Assembly: GCF_963855985.1 (NCBI RefSeq)
Contig: NC_087111.1
Location: forward strand, 1,679,001-1,743,000
DNA length: 64,000 nucleotides
From: Ostrinia nubilalis
Lineage: Eukaryota; Arthropoda; Insecta; Lepidoptera; Crambidae
Reading direction: 5' to 3'
Part shown: one piece after another, positions 1-11,202 of the stretch
How positions within the stretch are numbered: position 1 is the first letter of the stretch
How the letters are laid out: each line of letters starts with the position of its first letter
Notes under the pieces: generated by a model
Told to the model about the DNA's origin: nothing
Databases searched by the model: none
Seen by the model: the letters and a program-made list of their open reading frames with translations, nothing else
Made by a program: the position numbers and the translations under genes

Positions 1-2
1 CG

Positions 3-551
3 GGAAAGCTCAGCTCAGCGGCTTTTGCAATAAAAAGGATACGGTCATTAACCGATGTTTCAACAGCTCGCTTAGTCTACTTTAGCTACTTTCATAGCCT
101 AATGTCATATGGAATCATGCTATGGGGCAAAGCTGCAGATTTTGAAACAATATTTATTCTGCAAAAACGTGCCATAAGATACTTGTATAAAATGAAATCA
201 AGAGCGTCCCTTAGAGAATTGTTTAAAGAAATTGGCATTCTCACGGCCGCTTCACAATACATCTTAAACTGTATTCTATTTATTCAACAAAATATTAATG
301 AATTCAAAAAGAAAAGTGATATTCACCAAATCAATACTAGAAATAAAAATAAATTGGCTATACCCGCTTTTAGACTTAATAAAGTGTTTGCCACCTTTAT
401 GGGACAAGGTATCCATTTTTATAACAAAGTCCCTGATAAATATAAAGAGCTACCGTACAATAAATTTAAAGGTATAGTTAAAGATCACATGCTTAAAAAA
501 GCCTATTATACAACTCGAGATTTTCTTAATGATAAGTCATCCTGGGAGTAG
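3..551 (+). CDS. Non-LTR retrotransposon (LINE) reverse transcriptase, C-terminal part, 5' end off window
   Basis: The frame is open from the window edge to the TAG at 549-551, so the ATG at 102 is internal rather than a true start. The visible peptide has features typical of the region after the palm domain in Jockey/CR1-type LINE polymerases: a YGIMLWG motif, then ILQKRAIRYL, then a basic tail. In the family this protein copies element RNA into DNA at the target site; here only the tail is present, with no catalytic FADD box in view. A LINE-type 3' region follows directly. The exact LINE clade is not certain from this piece alone. Confidence 0.8.
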   Translation, partial: GKLSSAAFAIKRIRSLTDVSTARLVYFSYFHSLMSYGIMLWGKAADFETIFILQKRAIRYLYKMKSRASLRELFKEIGILTAASQYILNCILFIQQNINEFKKKSDIHQINTRNKNKLAIPAFRLNKVFATFMGQGIHFYNKVPDKYKELPYNKFKGIVKDHMLKKAYYTTRDFLNDKSSWE

Positions 552-1275
552 GATTATGGTCCTCTCATGCTCGCACTAAAAATAATTAAAATCGTGCTAT
601 GAAAAGTAATGTATAAACTAATCTAATTTTCTAAAATGTTATAGTGTCATGCTTCTCAATCTGGACTGTTACTTAGCTTTATTATTAGTTTTTTTTTTCT
701 CTAAGAGATAACTTGGTATTGTCATTCTCACTAAAATGTCTCTGGGGTGGTGGCGTAGTGAGGCGGGTCGTTACATTCCCTCTAATATGGTCGAGTGAAG
801 CGATGGCTGGTTCACTCGTCATGTCTGTGAACAGGCGCTGCTTTCGGGGACTGGTCAATCCAAGTTATTCCAACTTATGTATGCGAGTCATTTCTACTAG
901 TATTTGAGTATGTAATCTGTAAGTCTAGATATTAGCACGTCACTACCTTGTTTAATATGCCACGCAATTTTGTATACCCATTCTTATAAGATACACTATA
1001 CAAGAATGCATGGTAAATTCAGTGAACTGCTCCTGAATCGAATGTACCTACTACTGCTATTTCTATTTATTTATATTAACCGGCAGACAGTGGTGACTGA
1101 GTTTGTTGCGGCGCTTCTTCTCAGCACTTGCCAAATGTTGGTCTCGAAGCGCTGGTAGGGTAAAAAGATTATGAGACATGTAGAGGCTCCTTAAGAGCAA
1201 AATGACGATTTGTAAGAACTATTTATTAGTCTAAACAAATAAAGAAATTTTGACTTTGACTTTGACTTTGACTTT
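552..1275 (+). mobile_element. LINE 3' untranslated region and (TTTGAC)n tail
   Basis: This stretch follows the LINE stop codon and ends in a run of TTTGAC units (about 1249-1275), a tail style seen in lepidopteran LINEs. The last part starts TGTAAGAACTATTTATTAG and recurs at 29055-29112, so it is a real element end. A block at 1093-1170 (GACTGAG, then CTTCTTCTCAGCAC) resembles the reverse-strand LINE piece near 14340. The ORFs at 713 and 970 have no recognisable domain. Confidence 0.65.
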
Positions 1276-2202
1276 AGAAACTATACTAATTTATTATAAT
1301 TGTAACAGTCAAAACTCAAAAGTGGTTTTGACCAAGGGCGTTATTCAAAATTACTAGGAAATCATTAAAAATAATTGTAAAGTGTAGTATTTGTGTGATT
1401 TGTGCATACAAAATAATGACACCTAAGGTACTACAGTAAGGTGACTTTTTTTCTCATAATATTTTTAACAAATCTAGCTTTTTCATTTTTTCAATTTTTA
1501 TGATGACTATACTAACTTAATTAGGTAATACGTTATTTTATAGCATGTTTTTATTTTCTTAAATCATCTTTTAATAATTATCTTTTACCTGACAAATACC
1601 TAGTTTCTTCAAATATGAGAAATAATAAAAAGCAACATTACTTTACCCGATGTGGGTAGATGTCATCATTTTATATGTATAAATCACATAAATTACACTC
1701 TAAAATAGTTTTATTATATATTTTTGATGATTTTTTAGGTTCTTTCGTTTGTTCCAAACGCACATACTTAAATACTATAAGAAACGTCTATAAAATTTAC
1801 CTTCACAGTTATTTTAATATCCTCACTGTGTAGATTTTTAAAATATTTGTTTAGATAATCTAAGAGCGTAAAGGACAAATTATTTAGACTTGGGTATGAA
1901 AATGTAAGGTTGTATAGGACAATAGATATACTACATGTACATTATACGCCCAAAAATTTGTGTATACTTGTTCTTTACTACCATGGTAACTGTACTAAAA
2001 AATCAAATGGTATTTACATCCCAATTTTCACGATGAATTCTGTTTAGCTTATCAAAAATGATGGGTCGTAAAGGCACTTTTTTTGGGAATTTCGACAAAC
2101 TAAATATACAGATCGATAGAGAATTAAATTCTGAGTAAAACTGTATAAATAACTCATTTTCGGTATTTTGTCCTTTACGACCTTTGAGCCCAGAGGTATC
2201 GA
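1276..2202. other. AT-rich stretch, nothing recognised
   Basis: No coding pattern, repeat or RNA gene was recognised. The short minus-strand ORF at 2003-2230 runs into the adjacent inverted-repeat element and shows no domain. Confidence 0.5.
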
Positions 2203-2204
2203 TA

Positions 2205-3771
2205 TTTTCAGCCCCCATAACACGTTCCATGCCAGGCGGCTACTTTTATATTATTTTTTTTAGTAATTTCACCAAAATACCCAAATCGCATCATTTAATT
2301 TCGATTTAAAAAAAAAACTACTAGGCGCAGCCCTAAAGTAAATATTTTGTTTTGACGTGCATTAATGTAGGGTTGCATCAAATCTAAATTTACTGGAAAA
2401 TATCATCTACTTTTTTTTTAATTCAGCTTTGAAGTTTTCCGAAAAGTTAAAAATGGACTGAACATTTAAGTTTACATAGGTATAATTTTTTTTTTAAAAG
2501 AGATAGCGATCTTCGGATTTTATCAAAACTTCTCTAGTCTATCCTCATTCAAACGGTATACTAATCTTGTTTAAATAATAACAACAACTTCACAAATTCC
2601 TTAAATTAGTGCATTGACTCTACTCGGACTGATTTGCGAAATTTGTGTTTATAGCCCCTTTTTGTGTGAATAGCACGTTGAACACCTAACAGGTAAAAAT
2701 TATTTATCTTATGCAATGTAAAAACCTTTTCCCAATCGTTTTTCAATGTGGATTTCTTGAAATTAAAGACGAAATTAATTATTTTGATCGTTTATTAATT
2801 ATCACAAATTTTGTTCAAAATGGCCTCGACAACGTATACACTCACGACATCTTCTTCTAATTTGGACTGTTGTTGTATGCAGCCACATTTCTCTTTTTAT
2901 TACTACAAAGGCGTTTTCTACTCGTGGATTGGAAGACATGACCCTATCAGTGGCCTGCACGTTCCCCAGACCTAACTCCGTTCGATTTTTACGTCTGGGG
3001 ACAAGCTAAAGAACTGGTGTACGTAACGCATTCAAACAATAGAAAAACTACAACGAATAGAAAACGCCTTTGTAGTAGTAAAAAGAGAAATGTGGCTGCA
3101 TACGACAACAGTCGAAATTAGAAGATGTCTTGAGTGTATACGTTGCCGAGGCGGACATTTTGAACAAAATTTGTAATAATTAATAAACGATCAAAATAAT
3201 TAAATTCGTCTTTAATTTCAAGAAATCCACATTGAAAAACGATTGGGAAAAGGTTTTTACATTGCATAAGATAAATAATTTTTACCTGTTAGGTGTTCAA
3301 CGTGCTATTCACACAAAAAGGGGCTATAAACACAAATTTCGCAAATCAGTCCGAGTAGAGTCAATGCACTAATTTAAGGAATTTGTGAAGTTGTTGTTAT
3401 TATTTAAACAAGATTAGTATACCGTTTGAATGAGGATAGACTAGAGAAGTTTTGATAAAATCCCAAGATCGCTATCTCTTTTAAAAAAAAAATTTATACC
3501 TATATAAACTTAAATGTTCAGTCCATTTTTAACTTTTCGGAAAACTCCAAAGCTGAATTAAAAAAAAGTTGATGATATTTGCCAGTAAATTTAGATTTGA
3601 TGCAACCCTACATTAATGCACGTCAAAACAAAATATTTACTTTAGAGCTGCGCCTAGTAGTTTTTTTTAAATCGAAATTAAATGATGCGATTTGGGTATT
3701 TTGGTGAAATTGCTAAAAACATTAATTTAAAAGTAGCCGCCTGGCATGGAACGTTTTATGGGGGCTGAAAA
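2205..3771. mobile_element. Tc1/mariner-derived element with very long inverted repeats
   Basis: Left arm (about 2205-2922) and right arm (about 3058-3771) are near-perfect reverse complements. The outer ends begin TTTTCAGCCCCCATAA and its complement, and each is flanked by TA (2203-2204 and 3772-3773), the target duplication expected for Tc1/mariner. The loop of about 135 bp carries a transposase scrap. The left arm is a copy of the 3' end of the element, so the original 5' end and most of the gene are gone. It cannot encode its own transposase. Movement, if any, would need an enzyme supplied from elsewhere. Confidence 0.85.
2931..3171 (+). pseudogene. Remnant of Tc1/mariner-superfamily transposase, C-terminal end
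   Basis: Translation gives WPARSPDLTPFDFYVWG, the block around the third catalytic acidic residue in this superfamily, after an in-frame stop. A frame change then leads to IENAFVVVKREMW and a C-terminus ending GGHFEQNL with a double stop. The final part lies inside the right arm, and the left arm carries its mirror copy. The N-terminal DNA-binding domain and the first two catalytic aspartates are absent, so it is non-functional. Confidence 0.8.
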
Positions 3772-3991
3772 TATAGGAAATGACCCATTCTATCCGCCAA
3801 ATCATTTTGGCACACGATGCGCCAAACACCCTGTATATTTTCAATAACTTGAAAAAATCAAATTGCAATGGGAAACAAACTCACGACCTTTCACTTGCCG
3901 GGCAATTGCTCTGATCTACATAAACATTAGGAGACCCCGTCGAAATGGATGTGGATTTTACTGAGATAAAAAGAGAAAACAATATTTTGAT

Positions 3992-4146
3992 AGCGTGGGC
4001 AGGCCTGGGAGGCCTAGGTGGACCGACGATCTGGTGAAGGCCGCAGGAGGTGCCTGGATGCGAGCGGCGCAGGACCGGTCTTTGTGGAAATCCTTAGGGC
4101 AGGCCTTTGTCCAGCAGTGGACGTCTTTGGCTGAAACGAACGAACA
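3992..4146 (+). mobile_element. RTE-like LINE fragment, subfamily A (3' end)
   Basis: The translation contains WTDDLVKAAGGAW, AAQDRSLWKSLG and FVQQWTSL, then AETNEQ. This is the C-terminal end of the endonuclease/reverse transcriptase of an RTE-like LINE that recurs about ten times in the window. The fullest copy is at 53624-54165. 5' truncation is typical of LINE insertion. Subfamily A copies end in a GAAACGAACGAAC run. Confidence 0.75.
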
Positions 4147-4342
4147 AAATATTTTGATTGATCAACGAATAAAGTTATTTTTTTCTTTGCAGCCACTCGT
4201 CTTTCCAGCTGGCACGAGTAGTGTATACTATTCGCCGAATGTATAACCGAATGATATTTTTATTCTTCAAAGTCCTGGATAAATTTGACACACTCAACCA
4301 GTACCAAGTGAGTACTGCTCGCCTTAAATAAAAAGTGCCATA

Positions 4343-4551
4343 AGGCCTCATGGGGCAGCAAGGTTCTGGAGTGGAGGCCGCGTATCGGAAAACGCAGCGT
4401 GAGACGTCCACCCACAAGGTGGACCGACCCGATCGTAAAGGTAGCAGGAAGGCGCCTGGACGCAGGTCGCTGCCAACCGGGCAACATGGAAAGCATTGGG
4501 GGAGGCCTATGTTCAGCAGTGGACGTCCTATGGCTGAGATGATGATGATGA
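4343..4551 (+). mobile_element. RTE-like LINE fragment, subfamily B (3' end)
   Basis: Nucleotide match to the fuller B copy at 13119-13437, including GCATTGGGGGAGGCCTATGT and a terminal ATGATGATG run. Subfamily B differs from A in the end sequence (GGCTGAGATGATG rather than GAAACGAACG). The reading frame is broken, so it is a dead 3' fragment. Confidence 0.75.
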
Positions 4552-4753
4552 CCATAAGGCCCCGAGAGATGTGCGACGAAGCTGGCAGGCTATTTACAGC
4601 AAAGCGGAGGGGAGAATAGCGGAGCGGTGCGGAGACGAGAGGAGAGGAGGACAGCTCACAAGCTGTGCGTAGCGGTCAGCTGTCAGCCTATTGCTATCTA
4701 TGATACACTGCACATCTCCTTCGTCTTTTTCCATCTTCAAGCTTTAGGCTATA

Positions 4754-5146
4754 CAGGGTGTCCCAAAAAGTAGTGTCAAGCCGAAGCCCAGAGATAGAGC
4801 ATCACTAGGGCTATCCGAAAAACCCCCATGTATATTCCGCGATTTTTGATAGTTTTCGAGTTATGATTGTTTTAAATTTCTGTGTTTAGGCACTTTTTGG
4901 TAACTGCGGCGCGAATAGATAAGGTACATATCAGATTTTTTTAATTATTATGAGACGAATACTAGGCCTATCTGATTCAGAAGTATTTAGATCCATAACA
5001 CGAATGTAAACCAAAAAAGTTAAAAATCCTATAAGATGTAAAAAAAAACATAACTCGAAAACTATCAAAAGTCGCGGTAATTACAGTAGCAATAGTGATG
5101 CTATACCTATGGGTTTCGGCTTGACACTACTTTTTGGGACACCCTA
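4754..5146. mobile_element. MITE with CAGGGTGTCCC ends
   Basis: The ends are reverse complements over roughly 50 bases with some mismatches, starting CAGGGTGTCCCAAAAAGTAG. TA dinucleotides flank it at 4752-4753 and 5147-5148. There is no coding. Its terminal 11 bases match those of the long-arm element at 61400-63184, suggesting both were moved by related Tc1/mariner-type transposases. Confidence 0.75.
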
Positions 5147-5221
5147 TATAATATCACCCTAAAACCAATAGGGGCAGGGCAATAAAAAATGTGTATGATA
5201 AACCTTGTATTGTTCTAGCAC

Positions 5222-5542
5222 ATGGACACCTTGCAAGAAATTCAATTTCTCTCCTATAACATTGACAATCTCATCTACGCAATGGAAGAATGGGAGGACA
5301 AGCATACACGGAAGAAGAGAATATCTAGAATGGGGAGGCCTATCCCTCTCAGAACTAGGGAGAGCCCAGAGGAAAAAATCCAGAGGGAGAAAGAAGAAAG
5401 GCAGAAGCAAAAAGCGTATGTTGAAAGGAAGAAAATGCTGTGGAGTCTAAGGCAAGGAAATAGCAGAGACAATTTGGGAAGAGGACAATTCCAAATGAAG
5501 GACATTTCGGAGGAGGGATTTTTATCTGATTTCAAATCTTAA
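5222..5542 (+). CDS. Unrecognised ORF, possible terminal exon (106 residues)
   Basis: I do not recognise this protein. It starts MDTLQEIQFLSYNIDNL and becomes very rich in Lys, Arg and Glu (residues about 25-75), ending in GFLSDFKS. A possible 3' splice site (TTGTATTGTTCTAG) lies directly before CACATGG, and AATAAA overlaps the stop region at about 5542. That layout fits a last exon. Against this, the purine-rich stretch leaves the opposite strand open too, and the surroundings are all TE debris. No function can be given. Confidence 0.3.
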   Translation: MDTLQEIQFLSYNIDNLIYAMEEWEDKHTRKKRISRMGRPIPLRTRESPEEKIQREKEERQKQKAYVERKKMLWSLRQGNSRDNLGRGQFQMKDISEEGFLSDFKS

Positions 5543-5891
5543 ATAAACAAAAAACATTGACCACGATTAGACATTTTCAATGATCTTTGTCACAGACACG
5601 TGTCAAGATGTTTGTACGAACGTTCTTAAAAAGTTTTACTTTTGTAATTAAGACTCCCACAAAAAAAAAAAAACTTGTAAATCGGTAAAAAATATGGCTC
5701 ATGATGCACGACAGATTGATTAAGAAAATAAATATCGTAACAGTACCTGTTTTACTTATGATCGCGTTATAGGTCAGTATGCCCCCGGCGTTATGATATT
5801 TTACACTTCCAAGCTGAAGCATAGGTTCTCTTGCTATTTACTCCTTCTCTCCTTTGTTTGTCACCTGTCATCCGCTTTGCAATGGAGGGAA

Positions 5892-6190
5892 GTCGAACCT
5901 TAATTTCGAACTCCTCCTATGTTCTTCTGATTAATTTCGTTGCGGGTCCATTGACAGTTTAACTTTCCCCCGCGACATACTTGACCTTCATTGGTTGGGT
6001 TTTTATGGCGGTCAAGCTGTAGATCCTGGCTACACAGGAGTTGCAGTGGTGGGAACGAGAGGTGGGAAAAGTTCCGTTTGCTGTCTACTCCTGGCCGGCC
6101 AAGTTAGGCAAGCCAGGAGGCGAGGGCCAAATCAATCCGGGCCCTCTGGAGATCGGGGTCCTAGGTATCGCCACTCAGACAATGTGTCCC
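5892..6190 (+). repeat. Unclassified dispersed repeat, copy 1
   Basis: From AGTCGAACCTTAATTTCG to about 6085 this is almost identical to 46486-46678, about 40.6 kb away in the same orientation. Neither terminal inverted repeats nor a confident protein was seen. The piece from 6085 to 6190 is GC-richer and present only here. It could be the internal part of a larger retroelement. Confidence 0.6.
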
Positions 6191-6260
6191 TACATTATTA
6201 ACAAAAACTGGCAACAGCTTCTGTAATCTTGTACCTACTTCATCGAAACTTTTGAAATAC

Positions 6261-6447
6261 TTCGTTCGTTTCAGCCGATAGACGTCCAATGCTGGATAAA
6301 AGCCTCCCCCAAGGTTTTCCATAAAGACCGGTCCTACGCCGTCCGCATCCAGGCGTCTCCCGCGACCTTCACCAGATCGTCGGTCCACCTAGTGGGAGAC
6401 TTGCCCACACTGGGTCTTCCGGCTCGTGGTCGCCACTCGTGAACTTT
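6261..6447 (-). mobile_element. RTE-like LINE fragment, subfamily A
   Basis: Read on the minus strand it carries the A-type end. On the plus strand this is TTCGTTCGTTTCAGCC, followed by the GATCGTCGGTCCACCTAG block common to A copies. The protein frame is broken by small changes. Confidence 0.75.
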
Positions 6448-8992
6448 TTTTTAAATACTATTTGGCCAAAATTAACTGTCTCCAGCCGTGCCACAATTAT
6501 CTATTCACTACGAATGATTCACACTGCATTCAAACCGTCGACATGCCGAAATCGCCAGACTTCCAATAAACGTGTTCTGCGAAGGTGCAAAAAGGGCTTA
6601 GAGATCCTTTATAAAAGGTTTAAAACTATTAAAATCATAGCTTGTCGGTATAGCAGACACAAATTTACCATAAGTGATTCTTTATAGCTCTCGTGTTAAC
6701 CTCTTGTGTTAACAGAAATCTACAGTCAACTGTTATATTATTTTTGATGACAAAATTTTACAGATAATTTTAAAGTCAATGACAATGGTTGTCATGATAG
6801 AACTTTAACTGCCATAATAAGTACAACCTTTGATTTTACAGTATGTTATCGGTTCCTGTATTTCTTTATTCTGCGACATTCGGCTTCGCTGTATTATTTC
6901 AAACACGGGTTTTATGAATTCTGTTCTGTTCTCTATAATACAGAGGTTTTAAAACACCATCAGGTCCAAAGCAGGTTCATTATCATTCATCAAGTCCTTT
7001 AAGCTCTAGTTTACGAATGCGACCTTCGCTTATTTAATAAAAGCATATGAAAGATTTGGCAAAGCTCTTTCAAACATTCAGCACAATAGCTCGACACTAT
7101 TAATGCCTTATATCATCAACATGGTACAAAATAGCACCAGATTTTGTAAGCCTATCTATAAAGTAAAAAATATACAGAATACGTTCTACATTTAACGTGT
7201 CAAACTTAACTAGTTTCAGCCCGCAAAATGGAAAAGCAACGGCAACGGACTTTTATTCGAAACTGCAGGTTTGCGAATGTCAACTTTGTAACGAAGAGCT
7301 TTCCTCTTTTGGTTCCCAGTTTTTACCAAAAGGATTTTTGAGAAAAGGTACAAAACATTGTAGTTATTTTTTCAAAAAACTTTTTTGATAACGATCTATC
7401 ACTAGAAACAGAAATGACTGAAATAACGGATTTTAAAATTATCAGAAAACAGTTTTTTCTTAACCAACTTAACCTACTCATCACATCATTTTCCATCAGG
7501 TGAGGTGCAGATCTCGAGCTTTCCATGTATGGTTAAATAAATTCAACATTAATAAAACAAAGTGTAGAAGTCATAGTAACAATATTATTATAACATTTTC
7601 TTTTGTTTCCTTGTTTGCTCATACAATTTATTATTTTATCTACAGTAAATAAAATAAAAATAAATATTATTTCGAGATCAAATGGCAAGTGCAGTGCAGC
7701 CAGCGTCAAATAGTTCCCACCCCAAATAAAATGAGCATGGGCCTGGCAAAGAGGCAGAAATCAGCGTCAAATATATATGTAGTTCGTGACACCGAAAGTA
7801 GTCGAAAAAGTTCACTACACGTCGTTGTCGCGATTGAAATAAGTAATTAGTATTAAATTTTAAAAGCCACTTTGGGTATCACGTAGTATTTGTCGTTGAT
7901 TGTACCTTTAACCCACAAATTATCCCTTAACCCGCTCCAAACAAACTAATTTACTAATGATTGGAACTAAAGCTTATTTGTTTTATCCAGAATCAATATC
8001 CATTCCGATCCAAGGAGCATTATCTCCGACCGAACAAAGGATTAAGGAAGGCACTAAGCGGCTTTTCCTTTGATATATCCTTTTAGTAATAGTTGGGCCA
8101 TAGTAAAAATGTAGTTGTAGAAAGATAAGTAGGTACTATCAGCGCGGGAAAGTAAAAAAAAAACGAGCAAAAAACCGATATCTAATTTTAATTAAGGCAA
8201 TTAAAAGAAAAAGGTATAAAAATATTAAATAAATTAGTATAAAAAGGACCGCACCTTTAAACATTTATTTTGTAATACCTAAGTGCCCCAACTCATCTGG
8301 CCGTTGTGGGCCAACTAGATACTGCACTGAAAACTAAATGACTTTTCGACGATGATATTAATAGTATGTGCGTTTAATAGGGTTTACTTTGAACTGCCAG
8401 TGATGTCTGTGGCAGTATTCATTGATTTTTTGAGAGGTCGGAGTTACTAATAAATATTACTCTCATTGCAAAACCTTTATCTTCATTCTTTACCTTTTAT
8501 CTATCTATCTATACGACTACTACTTATGATTTTACTGGAACTGGGGATCATATTGAAAATTCTATAACATTAATCGTGATCAAAAAGAATCCGATTAAAT
8601 AAATAGCTTTGCGATGGAAAAATATTGAAGTTTGAATCCTCAATAACACACTAATGGATCCATTTTGTTGTGTGTAGTATTGGGAATTTTGTTGAGATCG
8701 TTGTTTGTGAAAGTGAACAACAAACAAATCAGAATTGTAGTATAATTGTTTAGTTTGTTTTAGATTGTTTTCGCTTACTGTCAGATCGTTTACCGCAAAG
8801 GTACGTAATGGATAATGTATGTCGAATCTGATTCTTAAGTTATTTTTGCATAATTTAGGCAGTCTTTTAGTATAAATAAATGCTAAAAGACTGAAGATTT
8901 TGAAGATTCAGTCTTTAATCTTCAGTTTAGTGGCGTTACTATTATCTAGTAGAAGAATATTGAACTTATATTCGACTTAGAACTCAAAAGAC
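6448..8992. other. AT-rich stretch with no recognised gene
   Basis: About 2.5 kb without a convincing coding region or known repeat. Short ORFs at 6439, 7197 and 7323 show no domain. Two GCGTCAAATA motifs near 7707 and 7764 recall the text near 16427 but are too short to assign. A hairpin at 8861-8892 is listed separately. Confidence 0.45.
8861..8892. repeat. Small hairpin (10-bp stem)
   Basis: AGTCTTTTAG and its exact complement CTAAAAGACT are separated by 12 bases. A related AGTCTTT occurs again just downstream. This may be the relic of a small inverted-repeat element. No function is evident. Confidence 0.4.
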
Positions 8993-9130
8993 CATCATCA
9001 TCTCAGCCACAGGACGTCCACTGCTGAACATAGGCCTCCCCCAATCATTTCCACATCACCCGGTTGGTAGCGGCCTGAATCCAGCGCATTCCTGCAACTA
9101 TTATAAGGTCATTTGTCCACCTTATCCGTG
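8993..9130 (-). mobile_element. RTE-like LINE fragment, subfamily B
   Basis: The plus strand shows CATCATCATCTCAGCCACAG, then GGACGTCCACTGCTGAACAT, the reversed B-type end. The fragment stops at the CCACCTTATCC block, so only about 140 bp of the 3' end is present. Confidence 0.75.
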
Positions 9131-9498
9131 AACTCTGAAGTTCAAAGTTAGAAGATTTACTTCAAAACAAATAGAATATTTTTCAATGTACTCGCCAAAG
9201 GGTTAAAAACTGCATAATGCCACAGTAGAACATTACAGTTCACTGAATACGTCACATTCATAGACAAAGCCTGTTCTAGTATGATGTCATAGTGTGCTAG
9301 TGTGCATGTTACAAATGCTCTTTTGGCATCACCCGTCTGTGGGTTTTCGCATAGCTTTGCTATGTTAGAGTAGAAATGTATGCAGAAAGGGAAACTATAG
9401 TCCGCGGGAATAGAAACTGACATTTTTGGAAGTAGGTTAACTGTTTTGCTTCGCAGAATACGGTGTCGTATTTTTAGTAAAAAAAATTGAGGGCACCA

Positions 9499-9645
9499 AC
9501 TCCCGTATTCATAAACGATGCTTGCTTAGGTGAAGCAACAAATCGAACTCACAGCTTTGAATATAGCTCTGTGATTGGTTCGTGTGTCACCTTGTGCGGC
9601 CACGCACACTGTGAGACCTCACAGTAATGTTTGTGAATACGGGCG
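9499..9645 (+). mobile_element. MITE family M3 (CGTATTCACAAAC ends)
   Basis: A short element with inverted ends CCCGTATTCAYAAAC / GTTTGTGAATACGGG and a core reading GTGATTGGTTCGTGTGTCAC. Near-identical full copies lie at 28495, 33583 and 58291, with partial copies at 39411 and 56336. It is non-coding. Confidence 0.8.
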
Positions 9646-10399
9646 TAAGTATAAATTGTAATGTTTTGAATTTGAGTTTGAAATAACACACTTTTAATTC
9701 AGGCAATATAAAAAGGGATGCAAGTTTGTCTCATATTTTTTCAAAGAATATTTTGTTCAATACAAATTACAGATAGCCCCGTGAAACCCTCCAGCTATTA
9801 AATACGATACATGAACAAGAGTGGGTTCACCGCAATTTATAGTTCAGTATCGTAGAAACAGCAGTCACTGACACCGCATTGATTATTAATTTGTTAAGGG
9901 TAGATTAATTAAAATAGGTAAATATTAATTAAAATAAACGATCACAAATATTGAATATTGATATAACTGGCAGTAAACATCAATCCAAATTAATGATACC
10001 TACCGTGCACGGAACAGGAGGCCTACTACTAAAAACGAAATCCGTCAAAACATCAATCGAATCCGAAATTTCTTACTATGAAACGTTTCGGATCCGAAAT
10101 CAGAAACTAAGTCCGTTCTATGACGTATGTTGACGTTCCTTCCGAAAAGTGCTGCTACGAAACCACTAACTGACAGATGATGTTTCGTATTTTGACGTCA
10201 GAACCATGACGTCATTCAAGCCCTTGTCCCGTACGGGACATGCCCCGTACACGTCACGTGACAATGTGAAATTACCTTATTACGTACCCCGAAGCAGAAA
10301 ATAACATACTCGGCGTCTCCAGCGGGCGTGTAATCGCCCATTTGCAGACGCTTGCTTCTTTTGAATGCTTTGAAACTTAATAAAAATAAAATGTGTAAC
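9646..10399. other. No recognised gene; short palindromic text
   Basis: Nothing coding was recognised. At 10081-10100 there is a small palindrome around GTTTCGGATCCGAAA. Several TGACGTCA-like octamers (near 10190-10215) are present, but without a gene nearby they cannot be called regulatory. Confidence 0.4.
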
Positions 10400-10942
10400 T
10401 CGAGAGGAGAGCGAGGTAAGTTGTAACAGAGGAGTTGTGACATTGTCGATTTTTTTAAACTTAACTACTAGCGAGCTCGAAAGGACTCACGGCGCGATTT
10501 TCACCCGCGCCCGCGGCGGTTGCGATCCTGCAGCTTCTGTAGAATGCAGATACTTATGTAATAACTAATGCACAAGTCACGACGCGATTTGCGCCCGCAG
10601 CGTGCGCGGTTGTATGCGGGTCCCGCTGCACCGGTGGGCAACTAGTAGAATCGCGCGGCCCGCGGTAACCGCAGCCTCTGCGGTTTGTGCCCGCACGCTC
10701 TGCGATCAATTGGCGGGCGACCGCAGTGGCCAAATAACCGATCCCGTGAGTTTTGAAATAAAACCGCCGGCAGCTTCGGGTACAATTCGCGCCTTGAGTT
10801 CTTAGCCTAACAGTGTACGTTTTTAGTTCAAGTCTCAACCTAACAAATACGCGCTGTTGCGAGCCCGCTAACAGTTAATACGTTTCCAAAAATCAACAAT
10901 GTCACAACTGTCCTCTGTTACAACTCTCCTCGGTCTCCCCTA
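10400..10942. mobile_element. Candidate GC-rich inverted-repeat element
   Basis: AGTTGTAACAGAGG, then AGTTGTGACATTGT (about 10418-10446) reappears reverse-complemented at about 10896-10930, giving arms of about 60 bases. The core between them is strikingly GC-rich (blocks such as GCGCCCGCAGCGTGCGCGG) compared with the AT-rich surroundings. ORFs in the core look composition-driven. A non-autonomous DNA transposon is the simplest reading; the exact ends and target duplication were not resolved. Confidence 0.5.
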
Positions 10943-11028
10943 CCTACAGTCAGCTGCAATATATTTCATTTTCTGTTTGTTCTTGTTACTAGTTCTTTGG
11001 TATTATTTTAACCTTCGTCTCCTGTATG

Positions 11029-11202
11029 CAAGGATTTCCACAGCGACCGATCCTGAGCTGCCCGCATCCAAGTACTTCCCGCGACCTTCATCAGATCGTC
11101 GGTCCACCTAGTGGGGGGCCTGCCCACACTACGTCTTCCGACCCATGGACGCCAATCGAGAACTTTTCTGCCCCAGTGGCCTGTGCCCCGCCCACTTTTA
11201 TC
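11029..11202 (-). mobile_element. RTE-like LINE fragment, subfamily A
   Basis: The plus strand carries the reversed A-type blocks: GATCCTGAGCTGCCCGCATC, then TCGTCGGTCCACCTAGTGGG, then the AACTTTTCTGCCCC region. The extreme 3' end (GAAACGAACG) is missing. Confidence 0.7.

Noticed and set aside
3826..3845. CACCCTGTATATTTT as the edge of another CAGGGTG-type element
   Set aside because: No matching inverted end was found nearby, so an element cannot be defined.
4175..4555. 126-residue minus-strand ORF
   Set aside because: It crosses two RTE-like fragments and is antisense to them. The motif content is explained by the plus strand.
8993..9130. Treating each RTE-like scrap as a separate gene fragment of a host protein
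   Set aside because: About twenty copies share the same 3' end with variable 5' truncation, which is the signature of LINE insertion rather than host exons.
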